Origin: an uncultured Paracoccaceae bacterium
GTDB taxonomy: Bacteria > Pseudomonadota > Alphaproteobacteria > Rhodobacterales > Rhodobacteraceae
NCBI GenBank assembly: GCA_937983405.1
Contig: CALJZN010000022.1
Span: 27,888 to 91,887 of the forward strand
Direction of reading: 5' to 3'
DNA: 64,000 bases
The notes beneath the pieces are model-generated. The model was given only the letters and a program-made list of their open reading frames with translations, was not told where the DNA came from and searched no databases. Made by a program: the position numbers and the translations under genes. This document shows, in pieces, positions 27,645-38,443 of this stretch; within the stretch, counting starts at the first letter, position 1, and each line of letters starts with the position of its first letter.

Positions 27645-28784
27645 TCACTCGACCAGCGTCCAGGTGCCGCCCCGGATTTCCAGCATCCGGAAGGCCGACA
27701 GGTCGAGGCCCAGGTGATCCTCGGGCGAGAAGGTGTAGACGCCGGTGGTGCCGGCGAGGCCCGCGGTCGCCTCGATCGCGTCGCGGATCGCGGCGGGTTC
27801 GGCCGAACCCGCGCGGGTGATCGCGTCGGTCATGATCAGGAAGGCGTCATGGGCATAGCCGCCGAAGGTGCTGACCGGGGTGCCGGTCTTGCTTTCGAAC
27901 ATCGCCTTGTAGGCATCGACCAGCGGCTTCTGCGGATCGTCCGCCGCCAGAAGGTCGGCCACCAGCAGTGCCGTGCCGGGCAGACGGACGCCCTCGACCG
28001 CCTCGATCCCCGCGAGCTGGATGAAGCCGTCCGAGGCCACGCCGTGCGACTGGTAGAACGGCAGGTCGATCGCCAGCTGCCAGTAATTGCGCGTCACGAT
28101 CGCCGGGCCCTGGCCGAAGCCGGGGTTCAGCACCGCCTGAACGCCCGCGGTGCCCTTGATCTTGGTCAGCTGCGCGGTCATGTCCGCGTCCCTTGGATCG
28201 TAGGTCTCGTCCGCGACGATCTCGATCCCGTAGTCGGGCGCCACCTTCTTGCACTGCGCCTGCATCGAGGCGCCGAAGCCGTCGGTGCCCGAGATCATGC
28301 CGATCCTGCCGATCCCGCGCTTGCGCATGTCCTCGAAGATCTTCTGGCAGGCCATGCGGTCGGTGTGCGGGGTCTTGAAGGTGAAGGGCTTCACCGGATC
28401 GATGATGTCGATCGCGCCGGCCAACGAGATGAAGGGGATCTTGGCCTCTTCGGCGACGGCGAGGATGGACATGGTGGTGCCGGTGGTGGTGCCGCCGATG
28501 ATGGCGACGACCTCGTCGTCCTCGATCAGGCGGGTGGCAAAGGTGCGGGCCTTGTTGGGGTCGCCGCCGTCGTCATAGGCGACGAGTTTGATTTTCTCGC
28601 CGTCGATACCGCCTTTGGCGTTCAGGTCGGCGACCAGCATCTCCAGCGTCCTGAGTTCCGGGTCGCCGAGGAAAGCGGCGGGGCCGGTGGCCGAAAGCGA
28701 AGCGCCGATCCGGATCTCGGCCAGTGCCGGGACGGCGAGGGCGACGAGGGCGGCCGTGGCGGCGGTGGTCAGAAGGTTTCTCAT
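27645..28784 (-). CDS. ABC transporter substrate-binding protein (LivK type)
   Basis: 379 residues. Signal peptide LLTTAATAALVALAVPALA precedes EIRIGASLSATGPAAFLGDP, the start of the type I periplasmic fold (Peripla_BP_6). GGTTTGTTMSILAVAEEAKIP and FGGYAHDAFLIMTDAI are typical. The usual Ser/Thr ligand-binding motif for leucine is altered, and the setting in the paa island suggests an aromatic acid ligand. This is inference. Confidence 0.88.
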   Translation of the reverse strand: MRNLLTTAATAALVALAVPALAEIRIGASLSATGPAAFLGDPELRTLEMLVADLNAKGGIDGEKIKLVAYDDGGDPNKARTFATRLIEDDEVVAIIGGTTTGTTMSILAVAEEAKIPFISLAGAIDIIDPVKPFTFKTPHTDRMACQKIFEDMRKRGIGRIGMISGTDGFGASMQAQCKKVAPDYGIEIVADETYDPRDADMTAQLTKIKGTAGVQAVLNPGFGQGPAIVTRNYWQLAIDLPFYQSHGVASDGFIQLAGIEAVEGVRLPGTALLVADLLAADDPQKPLVDAYKAMFESKTGTPVSTFGGYAHDAFLIMTDAITRAGSAEPAAIRDAIEATAGLAGTTGVYTFSPEDHLGLDLSAFRMLEIRGGTWTLVE

Positions 28785-28813
28785 GGGTCTCCTCCCTGGG
28801 GTTGCAGCGGACG

Positions 28814-30451
28814 TCAGGCTGCCATTCGGCGCGACATCACCCGGCGGAATCGGGTGGCGACGAAGGCAGTATCGGTAAGGCTGGCGTTGCCGGCCGGGTT
28901 GGCCCCGGTGACGTGGAAGTCGCTGAAGGCCGCGGACTGGTTGACGTAGATGTTGCCGGTCAGGTTGATCGACAGGTTGACCCCGGCACCGGCAAAGGCC
29001 GCCTCGGCGCGGGCGATGCGGGCCGCGTCGGTGTCATAGAGCGCGGCGGTGATCGCGCCCTTCGCGGCGGCAAGGCCCGCGGCTTGCCCGATGGCGGCGT
29101 CGGCGTCCGATGCCGCGATCAGGAATGCGACGGGGCCGAAACATTCCTCGCCCGCGACGGGGTCGTCGGCGGAAACGGCCAGCAGCAGCGGGCCGGGCTC
29201 GCCCTTTGCCGCGCCCTGTCGCAGCACCCGGCCCCGGGCGGCGGCGGCCTCGACGCGCGCCCGCGTCGCCGGGTTGGCCAGGGCCCCGCAGATGCTTTCG
29301 GCACGGGCGGGGTCCGCAAGCAGTGCGTCGATGGCCGCGACCAGCGCGGCCGCCACTTCGTCGAAGGACTTGTGGCCCCGGTCCGTCTCGATCCCGCCGG
29401 CCGGGATGTAGATGTTCTGCGGCGTGGTGCACATCTGTCCCGAGTAGAGCGACAGCGCGAAGGCGAGGTTGGCGCACATGCCGTCAAGGTCGCCGGTCGC
29501 GGCGATGACGATGCTGTTGACACCGGTCTCCTCGGTGAAGAGCTGCGCCTGGCGGGCGTTGTCGCGCAGCCACGCGCCGAAGGCGGAGGACCCGGTGTAG
29601 TCGATGAGCTTCACCTCGGGCAGGGTGGCCAGCGCCTTGGTGATCTCGGCCCCCGGCTCGTCCACCGCCAGCAGGACCGCATCGGCGGGCAGGCCTGCCT
29701 CGGCCAACACCGCGCGCAGCACCCGCACGCTCAGGGCGAGCGGCAGGATCGCGCGCGGGTGCGGCTTGACGATCACCGGGTTGCCGGTTGCAAGGCTGGC
29801 GAAGAGGCCGGGGTAGGAGTTCCAGGTCGGGAATGTGTTGCAGCCGATCGTCAGTGCGATTCCGGCGGGGCGCAGCGTCCAGGTCTTTTCCACCACGATC
29901 GGCGCGGCCTTGCCCTGGGGCTTTTCCCAGCGGGCGCGGGCGGCGAAGCGGGTCATCTCGGCCCAGGCCATGGCAACGGCCTCCAGCCCGCGGTCCTGGG
30001 CATGCGGGCCGCCTGCCTGGAACGCCATGGCAAAGGCCTGGCCGGTGGTGTGCATGGTGGCATGGGCGATCAGGAAGCTCTGCCGGTTGAGGCGCGCGAG
30101 GGCCTCGAGGCAGGCGCCGACGCGGGCCTCGGGCGACGCGGCGGCAAGGGCCGGGGCTGCTGCTGCTGCGGCCGCGATCAGCGCGTCCGGGGTTGCGGCG
30201 GGATAGCGGATGCCAAGCCGCGGCCCGAAGGGCGACACCTCGGCCCCAGCTCGCGAGGTGCCGGGGTGGCCGGGCAGGTCGAAATCCTGCCCCGTCAGCG
30301 CGGCAAAGGCAACCTCGCCCTCGGCCCTCGCGGTCTCGCCATAGACCTTCCCGGTGGGCACTTCCGGATACGGGGTCCAGTATTCGCGCCGCGCCAGGGC
30401 GGCCACGGCCGACAACAGCGTCGGCCGGTGACGGTCGAAGAAGTCCGACAT
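28814..30451 (-). CDS. paaN: Phenylacetic acid degradation protein PaaN
   Basis: 545 residues of the aldehyde dehydrogenase superfamily. The nucleophile region is YSGQMCTTPQNIYIP, the general base region FTEETGVNSIVI, and the nucleotide-binding region IGCNTFPTWNSYPGLF. The overall sequence and length match the PaaN group found in paa clusters, distinct from the PaaZ fusion that is also present here. It may handle a semialdehyde side product. It starts the leftward unit that continues with the liv-type transporter. Confidence 0.85.
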   Translation of the reverse strand: MSDFFDRHRPTLLSAVAALARREYWTPYPEVPTGKVYGETARAEGEVAFAALTGQDFDLPGHPGTSRAGAEVSPFGPRLGIRYPAATPDALIAAAAAAAPALAAASPEARVGACLEALARLNRQSFLIAHATMHTTGQAFAMAFQAGGPHAQDRGLEAVAMAWAEMTRFAARARWEKPQGKAAPIVVEKTWTLRPAGIALTIGCNTFPTWNSYPGLFASLATGNPVIVKPHPRAILPLALSVRVLRAVLAEAGLPADAVLLAVDEPGAEITKALATLPEVKLIDYTGSSAFGAWLRDNARQAQLFTEETGVNSIVIAATGDLDGMCANLAFALSLYSGQMCTTPQNIYIPAGGIETDRGHKSFDEVAAALVAAIDALLADPARAESICGALANPATRARVEAAAARGRVLRQGAAKGEPGPLLLAVSADDPVAGEECFGPVAFLIAASDADAAIGQAAGLAAAKGAITAALYDTDAARIARAEAAFAGAGVNLSINLTGNIYVNQSAAFSDFHVTGANPAGNASLTDTAFVATRFRRVMSRRMAA

Positions 30452-30486
30452 GCTGTCCTCCCGCCGGCTCTCCCCCTTCCGGCCTG

Positions 30487-30518
30487 ATTATCATTGACCG
30501 GCCGGTCGGTTTATGCAA
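30487..30518 (-). promoter_or_regulatory. Candidate promoter of paaN unit overlapping the operator
   Basis: On the minus strand TTGCAT (30513-30518) and GATAAT (30487-30492) flank the palindrome. The spacing is 20 bases, longer than ideal, so the exact promoter is uncertain. A repressor bound between the elements would block it. Confidence 0.35.
30496..30507. promoter_or_regulatory. Palindromic operator, likely for PaaR (TetR)
   Basis: GACCGGCCGGTC is a perfect 12-bp palindrome in the 111-base gap between divergent paaN and paaG. The wider context ATTGACCGGCCGGTCGGTTT resembles known PaaR-type TetR sites. The tetR gene sits in the rightward unit, so feedback control is likely. Confidence 0.6.
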
Positions 30519-30562
30519 GACCTTTTTTGCGACAGTCTGCAGATGGGGGGAGATGACGCGCC

Positions 30563-31357
30563 ATGGACCAACCCGGAACGGTCCTTGCCTGCCTTGACTC
30601 GGGCGTCCTCCGGCTGACCCTCAACCGGCCCGACAAGCTGAATTCCTTCAATGAGGACATGCACCTGGCACTGCGCGCGCAGATCGCCCGCGCGCACCAG
30701 GACGCGGGCATCCGCGCCGTGCTGCTGACCGGGGCGGGGCGCGGCTTTTGCGCCGGGCAGGACCTGGGCGACCGCGACCCCCGCAGGGGCGGGCCGGCCC
30801 CGGACCTCGGGCAGACGCTCGAGACATTCTACAACCCGACGCTGAGGCTGATTCGGCAGCTCGAAAAGCCGGTGGTCTGCGCCGTCAACGGGGTGGCGGC
30901 GGGTGCGGGGGCCAACATCGCGCTGGCCTGCGACATCGTGCTGGCTGCAAGATCCGCACGCTTCATCCAGTCCTTCGCGAAGATCGGTCTTGTCCCCGAC
31001 GCGGGCGGCAGCTGGTCGCTGACGCGCATCCTGGGCGAGCCGCGCGCCAAGGTGCTGGCCCTGACCGCGGAACCCCTGACGGCCGAGAAGGCCGCCGACT
31101 GGGGTCTGATCTGGAAGGCCGTGGACGACGCAGACCTGATGGCCGAAGCGACCCGGCTGGCCGAAGCACTCGCCGCCGGGCCGACCCTCGGCCTTGGCCT
31201 GACCAAGCGGCTGATCCAGGCGGCCGCGACCCATTCGTTCGAACAACAGCTGGACATGGAGCGCGACCTGCAGCAGCAGGCGGGCCGCAGCGCCGACTAT
31301 GCCGAAGGCGTCGCCGCCTTCCTGGAGAAACGCCAAGCGAGGTTCACCGGCACATGA
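30563..31357 (+). CDS. paaG: 1,2-epoxyphenylacetyl-CoA isomerase (PaaG-like crotonase)
   Basis: 264 residues. Crotonase fold with LNRPDKLNSFNEDMH, GRGFCAGQDLGDRDP, and the oxyanion segment VAAGAGANIALACDIVLAA. GFCAGQDL is shared by PaaG and PaaF types; length, position and the 2-(1,2-epoxy)phenylacetyl-CoA route favour PaaG, which converts the epoxide to oxepin-CoA. First gene of the rightward unit. GGGGGGAGATG precedes the ATG at 30563. Confidence 0.85.
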   Translation: MDQPGTVLACLDSGVLRLTLNRPDKLNSFNEDMHLALRAQIARAHQDAGIRAVLLTGAGRGFCAGQDLGDRDPRRGGPAPDLGQTLETFYNPTLRLIRQLEKPVVCAVNGVAAGAGANIALACDIVLAARSARFIQSFAKIGLVPDAGGSWSLTRILGEPRAKVLALTAEPLTAEKAADWGLIWKAVDDADLMAEATRLAEALAAGPTLGLGLTKRLIQAAATHSFEQQLDMERDLQQQAGRSADYAEGVAAFLEKRQARFTGT

Positions 31358-31803
31358 AACCCGTCGCGCAGATGACCCCGCAGGAACTCGCCGAGGCCGC
31401 GGCCCGGGCGATGTGGAACGACGACAGCGCCAGCCAGCGGCTGGGCATGTCGCTGGACTTGGTCGCGCCGGGCATCGCGACCCTGTCGATGACCGTGACC
31501 GACGCGATGTCCAACGGTCACGGCAACTGCCATGGCGGCTACATCTTCACGCTGGCCGACAGCGCCTTCGCCTTCGCCTGCAACAGCCACAATGACATCG
31601 TCGTCGCCCAGCACTGTTCGATCACCTACATTCGGCCGGTCCGCATCGGCGACCGCCTGACCGCCGCCGCGCGCGAGGTGTCGCGGCAGGGCCGGTCGGG
31701 TCTCTACGATGTGCGCATCACCAACCAGGACGGTATCCATGTCGCCGAGTTCCGCGGCCATTCGCGCACCGTCCGGGGCACCCATCTGCCGGTCGCGGAC
31801 TGA
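31354..31803 (+). CDS. paaI: Phenylacetyl-CoA / hydroxyphenylacetyl-CoA thioesterase
   Basis: 149 residues. Hotdog-fold with GHGNCHGGYIFTLADSAFAF, the PaaI signature containing the catalytic Asp, and AREVSRQGRSGLYDV near the end. It hydrolyses dead-end CoA esters and so frees CoA during phenylacetate degradation. The start overlaps the paaG stop by four bases. Three methionines are close to the start; the first is used because of the overlap coupling. Confidence 0.9.
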   Translation: MKPVAQMTPQELAEAAARAMWNDDSASQRLGMSLDLVAPGIATLSMTVTDAMSNGHGNCHGGYIFTLADSAFAFACNSHNDIVVAQHCSITYIRPVRIGDRLTAAAREVSRQGRSGLYDVRITNQDGIHVAEFRGHSRTVRGTHLPVAD

Positions 31804-31833
31804 TCGGCCGTCGCAGTTCCAAGGGAGGAGACC

Positions 31834-33144
31834 GTGGAAGACCTTACCCCCCGCAAGCAGGACCTCGACCCGATCGAGCTCGCCTCGCGCGACGAGATCG
31901 AGGCGCTGCAACTCCACCGCATGAAGCGCTCGCTGAAGCACGCGTACGAGAACTCGCCCTTCTACCGCAAGCGCTTCATCGAGAACGACGTCCACCCCGA
32001 GGACCTCAGGACGCTGGGGGACATCGCGAAATTTCCCCTCACCACCAAGCAGGACCTGCGCGACACCTATCCCTTCGGCATGTTTGCCGTGCCGCGCAGC
32101 CGGCTGGTGCGGGTGCACGGGTCGTCGGGAACCACGGGCAAGCCGACCGTGGTGGGCTATACCGCCAACGACATCGACGTCTGGTCGAGCCTGATCGCGC
32201 GGTCGATCCGCGCCGCGGGCGGACGTCCCGGCGACATGGTGCACAATGCCTATGGTTACGGCCTGTTCACCGGCGGCCTCGGCGCGCATTACGGGGCCGA
32301 GCGGCTGGGCTGCACGGTCGTGCCGGTCTCGGGCGGGCAGACCGAACGGCAGGTGACGCTGATCACCGACTTCCGGCCCGAGATCATCATGGTCACGCCT
32401 TCCTACATGCTGTCGATCCTCGACGAGTTCCGCCGCCAGGGCGTCGATCCGCGCGCCTCGTCGCTGAAGGTCGGCATCTTCGGGGCGGAACCCTGGACCA
32501 ACGCGATGCGCCAGGAGATTGAGGACGCCTTCGACATGCACGCGGTGGACATCTACGGGCTATCCGAGATCATGGGGCCGGGCGTTGCCCAGGAATGCGT
32601 GGAAACCAAGGACGGCCTGCACGTCTGGGAAGACCACTTCTACCCCGAAATCATCGATCCCGCGACCGGCGAGGTCCTGCCCGATGGCCAGATGGGGGAA
32701 CTCGTGTTCACCACGCTGACCAAGGAAGCCCTGCCGATGGTGCGCTACCGCACCCGCGACCTGACGCGACTGCTGCCCGGCACCGCGCGGTCGATGCGGC
32801 GGATCGAGAAGATCACCGGACGCAGCGACGACATGATCATCCTGCGCGGCGTCAACGTCTTCCCGACCCAGATCGAGGAGCAGATCCTCAAGTGCAAGGG
32901 CCTGGCCCCCCACTTCCAGATCGAACTGACGCGCGAGGGCCGGATGGACACCATGACCGTTCATGTCGAATGCGCCCCCGACCGGGCGGACGCCGACGCC
33001 CGCGCCAGTTCGGCCAGGGAGCTTGCACATCACATCAAGTCCGTCGTCGGCGTGTCCACGCGCATCGACGTGACCGATCCGAACGCGATTGCCCGCTCGG
33101 AGGGCAAGGCGAGGCGGGTCGTGGACAATCGTCCCAAAGGCTGA
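31834..33144 (+). CDS. paaK: Phenylacetate-CoA ligase
   Basis: 436 residues. It activates phenylacetate to phenylacetyl-CoA with ATP. The AMP-binding loop is HGSSGTTGKPTVVGYT, the adenylate site YGLSEIMGPG, the hinge GRSDDMIILRGVNVFPTQIE and the C-terminal AMP-binding_C_2 domain is complete. GTG start at 31834 is preceded by AAGGGAGGAG with correct spacing. Confidence 0.95.
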   Translation: MEDLTPRKQDLDPIELASRDEIEALQLHRMKRSLKHAYENSPFYRKRFIENDVHPEDLRTLGDIAKFPLTTKQDLRDTYPFGMFAVPRSRLVRVHGSSGTTGKPTVVGYTANDIDVWSSLIARSIRAAGGRPGDMVHNAYGYGLFTGGLGAHYGAERLGCTVVPVSGGQTERQVTLITDFRPEIIMVTPSYMLSILDEFRRQGVDPRASSLKVGIFGAEPWTNAMRQEIEDAFDMHAVDIYGLSEIMGPGVAQECVETKDGLHVWEDHFYPEIIDPATGEVLPDGQMGELVFTTLTKEALPMVRYRTRDLTRLLPGTARSMRRIEKITGRSDDMIILRGVNVFPTQIEEQILKCKGLAPHFQIELTREGRMDTMTVHVECAPDRADADARASSARELAHHIKSVVGVSTRIDVTDPNAIARSEGKARRVVDNRPKG

Positions 33145-33230
33145 CCGTCTGGCCGGTGACACAAAGGCATGCTTGAGGTAGTCCGGGCGACGTTGCCCGA
33201 TCGCTACGGCAGCCGCAGGAAAAGACGACG

Positions 33231-33830
33231 ATGGCGCGGACAAGGGCGGCGGACTTCAAGGAAAAGCAGCGCTGTATCCTGGAGCGCGCGGCGCAGGTCT
33301 TTGCCGAACAGGGCATGGAAAAGGCCTCGATGTCGCAGATCGCGGCCGTGGCCCAGGTGTCCAAGGCGCTGCTCTATCACTACTATCCCAGCAAGGACGC
33401 GCTGATCTTCTCGATCATCATGGGCCATCTCGAGGAACTGGATCAGGCGATCGAGGCGGCGGATGACCCGGGCCTCGACCCCGAGTGGCGTCTGCGCAAA
33501 CTGGTCCACGCTGTGCTGGAGAACTACCGGGGCGCCGACAACCAGCACAAGGTGCAGCTGAACGCGACCGCGGCGCTGTCCGACGAGCAGAAGGCGGCGA
33601 TCACCGCCATCGAGCGCCGGATTGTGCGCCGGTTCTCGGCCATCCTCGACCTCATCAATCCGGGGCTGAACAGCACGGAGAAGCCGCTGCTGATGCCGGT
33701 GACGATGTCGCTCTTCGGGATGCTGAACTGGGTCTACATGTGGTTCCGCGACGGCGGTCGCATCAGCCGCAAGGAGTATGCCGATCTCGCGACAACGCTG
33801 ATCCTGGAAGGGATTAAAGCCGTCCGCTGA
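33231..33830 (+). CDS. paaR: TetR-family regulator of phenylacetate genes (PaaR)
   Basis: 199 residues. N-terminal helix-turn-helix: QIAAVAQVSKALLYHYYPSKDAL. The C-terminal ligand domain matches TetR regulators found in paa clusters, which are released by phenylacetyl-CoA. It is last in the rightward paaGIK unit with an 86-base gap upstream that holds a GACCGTCTGGCCGGT sequence, a possible weaker operator. The 3' end overlaps the convergent paaY gene by 17 bases. Confidence 0.88.
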   Translation: MARTRAADFKEKQRCILERAAQVFAEQGMEKASMSQIAAVAQVSKALLYHYYPSKDALIFSIIMGHLEELDQAIEAADDPGLDPEWRLRKLVHAVLENYRGADNQHKVQLNATAALSDEQKAAITAIERRIVRRFSAILDLINPGLNSTEKPLLMPVTMSLFGMLNWVYMWFRDGGRISRKEYADLATTLILEGIKAVR

Positions 33831-34427
33831 TCCGCGACAGGACTTTCGGCTCGTAGGCTGGCGCCTGCGCGCGTCGACGGTCCGGTTCGGGTGCTGTCAG
33901 AGGTGCGGCAGGGCGCAGCCTTGCGGGCGCCTCCAGCGCCAGGCGCTGGTAGATCGCGGTCCCCTGAGATTTCCACGCGATCTCGTCGTCGGACAGGTCT
34001 CGCTGCACCCTGGCCGGGGCGCCCACCGCCAGGCTGCGCGGCGGGATCCGCGCCCCAGCCTTCACGAAGGCCAGCGCGGCGACGATGGAGTCGTCGCCCA
34101 CCTCTGCCTCGTCCATGACAACGGCATTCATGCCGATCATAGCGTTCCGCCCGATCCGGCAGCCGTGCAGCACCGCGCCGTGGCCGATGTGGCCGGCCTC
34201 GCCGATCACCACATCCCGGCCGGGAAAGGCATGAACCACGCAGGTTTCCTGCAGGTTGCTGCCGCCCTGCATCACGATGCGCCCGAAGTCGCCGCGCAGC
34301 ACGGCGCCCGGCCCGACATAGCAGGCCGGGCCGATCAGCACGTCGCCAATCACCACTGCCTCGGGATGGACGAAGGCCGCGGGGTCGATCACCGGGACGA
34401 TGCCGTCCCAGGCATAGATGCGGCCCG

Positions 34428-34431
<4 letters not shown>
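33814..34431 (-). CDS. paaY: Phenylacetate degradation thioesterase PaaY (hexapeptide-repeat)
   Basis: 205 residues. A left-handed beta helix of gamma-carbonic-anhydrase type with the three metal His in CVVHAFPG, AGHIGHGAVLHGC. The C-terminal helix (DDEIAWKSQGTAIYQRLA) is diagnostic for PaaY, which hydrolyses blocking CoA esters. GTG start at 34431 overlaps the paaZ stop by four bases. A Pro/Arg-rich tail extends past the usual end. Confidence 0.9.
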
Positions 34432-36512
<2,081 letters not shown>

Positions 36513-36566
36513 GGACATGCTCCCTGGTCACGGCGAGGGGGCAGGCCGGGCGACCTGCCCGTCGGG

Positions 36567-37322
36567 TCAGTTGAGGCCGATCGGGCCCAGTGTCTCGGCG
36601 ACAAGCGCCTCCCAGCGTGCCAGAAGGGCCTCGTTGGTGGCATGGCGCAGGCCGAAGCGGGCAAGGGTCGCATAGCGGGCGGAATGGGCCAGCCCGAACG
36701 TCGCGGCGACGCGCGGCCGCCAGTAGGCGGCGGCGGCCCGCGCCTCGGCCCGACCTGCTTCGGTGGCCACCAGCCGGTCCAGCCCCTCGATCCCAAGCTC
36801 GGCATGGCGCGCCTCGCGCGGGGCGATCTCGCGGAACACCTCGGCCAGGGGGGCATAGGACACGCGGGTCAGTTCTGTCATCTGCACGCCGGTCGCCAGC
36901 CCCATCAGGACGTTCATCACCACCGCATCGGCCCAGCCGGCGATCGGGTAGTGGAACACCGACAGCCGCATGTCGCCCCCGGTGCGCACCGCGCCGAGGT
37001 CGGCGTCGCGCGCCATCCGGGCGGCCCAGTCGTGCTGGCGCTGGTAGCGGGCGGTGTCGGTGCCGAAGTCGGCCATGACGTTCAGCACCCGCTCGGCATG
37101 ATCGGCCTTCTCCAGCGTGATCCGGCTGGCGGCGATGCGCTCCCGGATTCCCGGCGCGAAATTGATCGCGGCCGCAAACCCGGCCGAGGCCGCGAGTTCG
37201 CTGTCCACGAAGGACGACATCAGCCGCATCAGCTCGCCCCGATACCGCGCCGGCGCATTGGCCGGAGAGGTCAGGACGCCGCCTTTGGCGAGGTAATCCT
37301 CGATGTTCATCGTCTCGGTCAT
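36567..37322 (-). CDS. Extra ferritin-like Paa catabolic protein (PaaA/PaaC-like paralogue)
   Basis: 251 residues. Predicted all-helical with a PaaA/PaaC-type segment order. The second helix pair has APREARHAELG (E-x-x-H), and an earlier segment has LEKADHAERV, where Lys stands at the position of a metal-ligand Glu, as in the structural subunit PaaC. It is neither PaaA (40.2 kb) nor PaaC (39.0 kb), both of which are present and intact. It sits between paaE and paaZ in the same unit, with GAGGACC before ATG 37322. Probably an accessory or alternative subunit of the epoxidase. Confidence 0.7.
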   Translation of the reverse strand: MTETMNIEDYLAKGGVLTSPANAPARYRGELMRLMSSFVDSELAASAGFAAAINFAPGIRERIAASRITLEKADHAERVLNVMADFGTDTARYQRQHDWAARMARDADLGAVRTGGDMRLSVFHYPIAGWADAVVMNVLMGLATGVQMTELTRVSYAPLAEVFREIAPREARHAELGIEGLDRLVATEAGRAEARAAAAYWRPRVAATFGLAHSARYATLARFGLRHATNEALLARWEALVAETLGPIGLN

Positions 37323-37329
37323 CCGGTCC

Positions 37330-38406
37330 TCACTCGTCGAAGGTGACGACCACCCTGTCGGTTATCGGGAAGCTCTGGCAGGACAGGACGTAGCCCGCCC
37401 GCACCTCGTAATCCTCGAGCGCATGGTTGGTCCGCATCTCGACCTCGCCCTCGATCACCTTGCATCGGCAGGTCGAGCACACCCCGGCCTTGCAGGAATA
37501 GGGCGCGTCCAGCGCGTTCTCGAGGGCGGCATCGAGGATGCTCTGCCCCTGGCGCGGCATCCGAAAGCTGCGGGTGGTGCCGTCCAGGGTCACCGTCGCA
37601 GCGGTGGTGGTGCCGCGGCCGGGGTCGGCCGCCGCCACGGGCTTTGCCCTGGCGCGGCCCGGCTGGCTGCTGGCGAAGAGCTCGAACTTGATCTGGGCGT
37701 CGGTCAAGCCGTGATCGCGCAAGGACGCAGCGATCGCCAGCATCATCGGCTCGGGGCCGCAGATGAAGGCGGTATCGACCGATTTCGGGTCGATCCAGCC
37801 CGAAAACAGCTCCTTCAGCTTGTCGGCATCGACGCGGCCCGTGAACAGGTCGATGTCCTGCGCCTCGGTTTCGAGCACATGGATGATCGAGAAGCGGTCG
37901 AGGTAGGTGTTCTTGAGGTCCTCGAGCTCTTCGCGGAACATGATCGTGCTGATCGCCCGGTTGGCGTAGACCAGCGTGAAGCGCGAGGCCGGCTCGGCGG
38001 CCAGGACGGTCTTGATGATCGACAGGACGGGGGTGATCCCCGACCCGCCCGCGAAGCCGAGGTAGTGCCGGCGGGCGGCCGGATCGATCGGGGTGAAGAA
38101 CTTGCCCATCGGCGGCATCGCCTCGATCACGTCGCCGGGCGCCAGGTTCTCGTTCGCCCAGGTCGAGAAGGTTCCGCCCTCGATCCGCTTGATGCCGACC
38201 TTCAGCACGCCCTCGTGCCGGCCCGCGCAGATCGAGTAGGACCGGCGCACCTCCTCGCCGTCGAAGCTGCGGCGGAAGGTCAGATACTGGCCCTGAGTAA
38301 AGTCGAACAGCGCGCGGTCCTCCTCGCGCGGGGCCAGCGTTACGACGACGGCGTCGCGCGTGTCGCGGCGCACCTCGGTGACCTTCAGCGGATGAAAGCG
38401 AGACAT
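37330..38406 (-). CDS. paaE: Phenylacetyl-CoA 1,2-epoxidase reductase subunit
   Basis: 358 residues. The FAD domain has RRSYSICAG, the NAD domain FAGGSGITPVLSIIK, and the C-terminal plant-type 2Fe-2S domain has CKAGVCSTC plus a distal Cys in YVLSCQSFP. It passes electrons from NADPH to the di-iron subunit. ATG 38406 is preferred over the GTG immediately upstream because of the GGGAGGA spacing. Confidence 0.95.
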   Translation of the reverse strand: MSRFHPLKVTEVRRDTRDAVVVTLAPREEDRALFDFTQGQYLTFRRSFDGEEVRRSYSICAGRHEGVLKVGIKRIEGGTFSTWANENLAPGDVIEAMPPMGKFFTPIDPAARRHYLGFAGGSGITPVLSIIKTVLAAEPASRFTLVYANRAISTIMFREELEDLKNTYLDRFSIIHVLETEAQDIDLFTGRVDADKLKELFSGWIDPKSVDTAFICGPEPMMLAIAASLRDHGLTDAQIKFELFASSQPGRARAKPVAAADPGRGTTTAATVTLDGTTRSFRMPRQGQSILDAALENALDAPYSCKAGVCSTCRCKVIEGEVEMRTNHALEDYEVRAGYVLSCQSFPITDRVVVTFDE

Positions 38407-38443
38407 CACGTCCTCCCGGAAACTCTGGGCATCGGGCGCATAT

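Noticed and set aside
28814..30451. Second copy of paaZ
   Set aside because: The protein lacks the C-terminal MaoC domain and matches the PaaN type; the true PaaZ fusion is at 34.4-36.5 kb.
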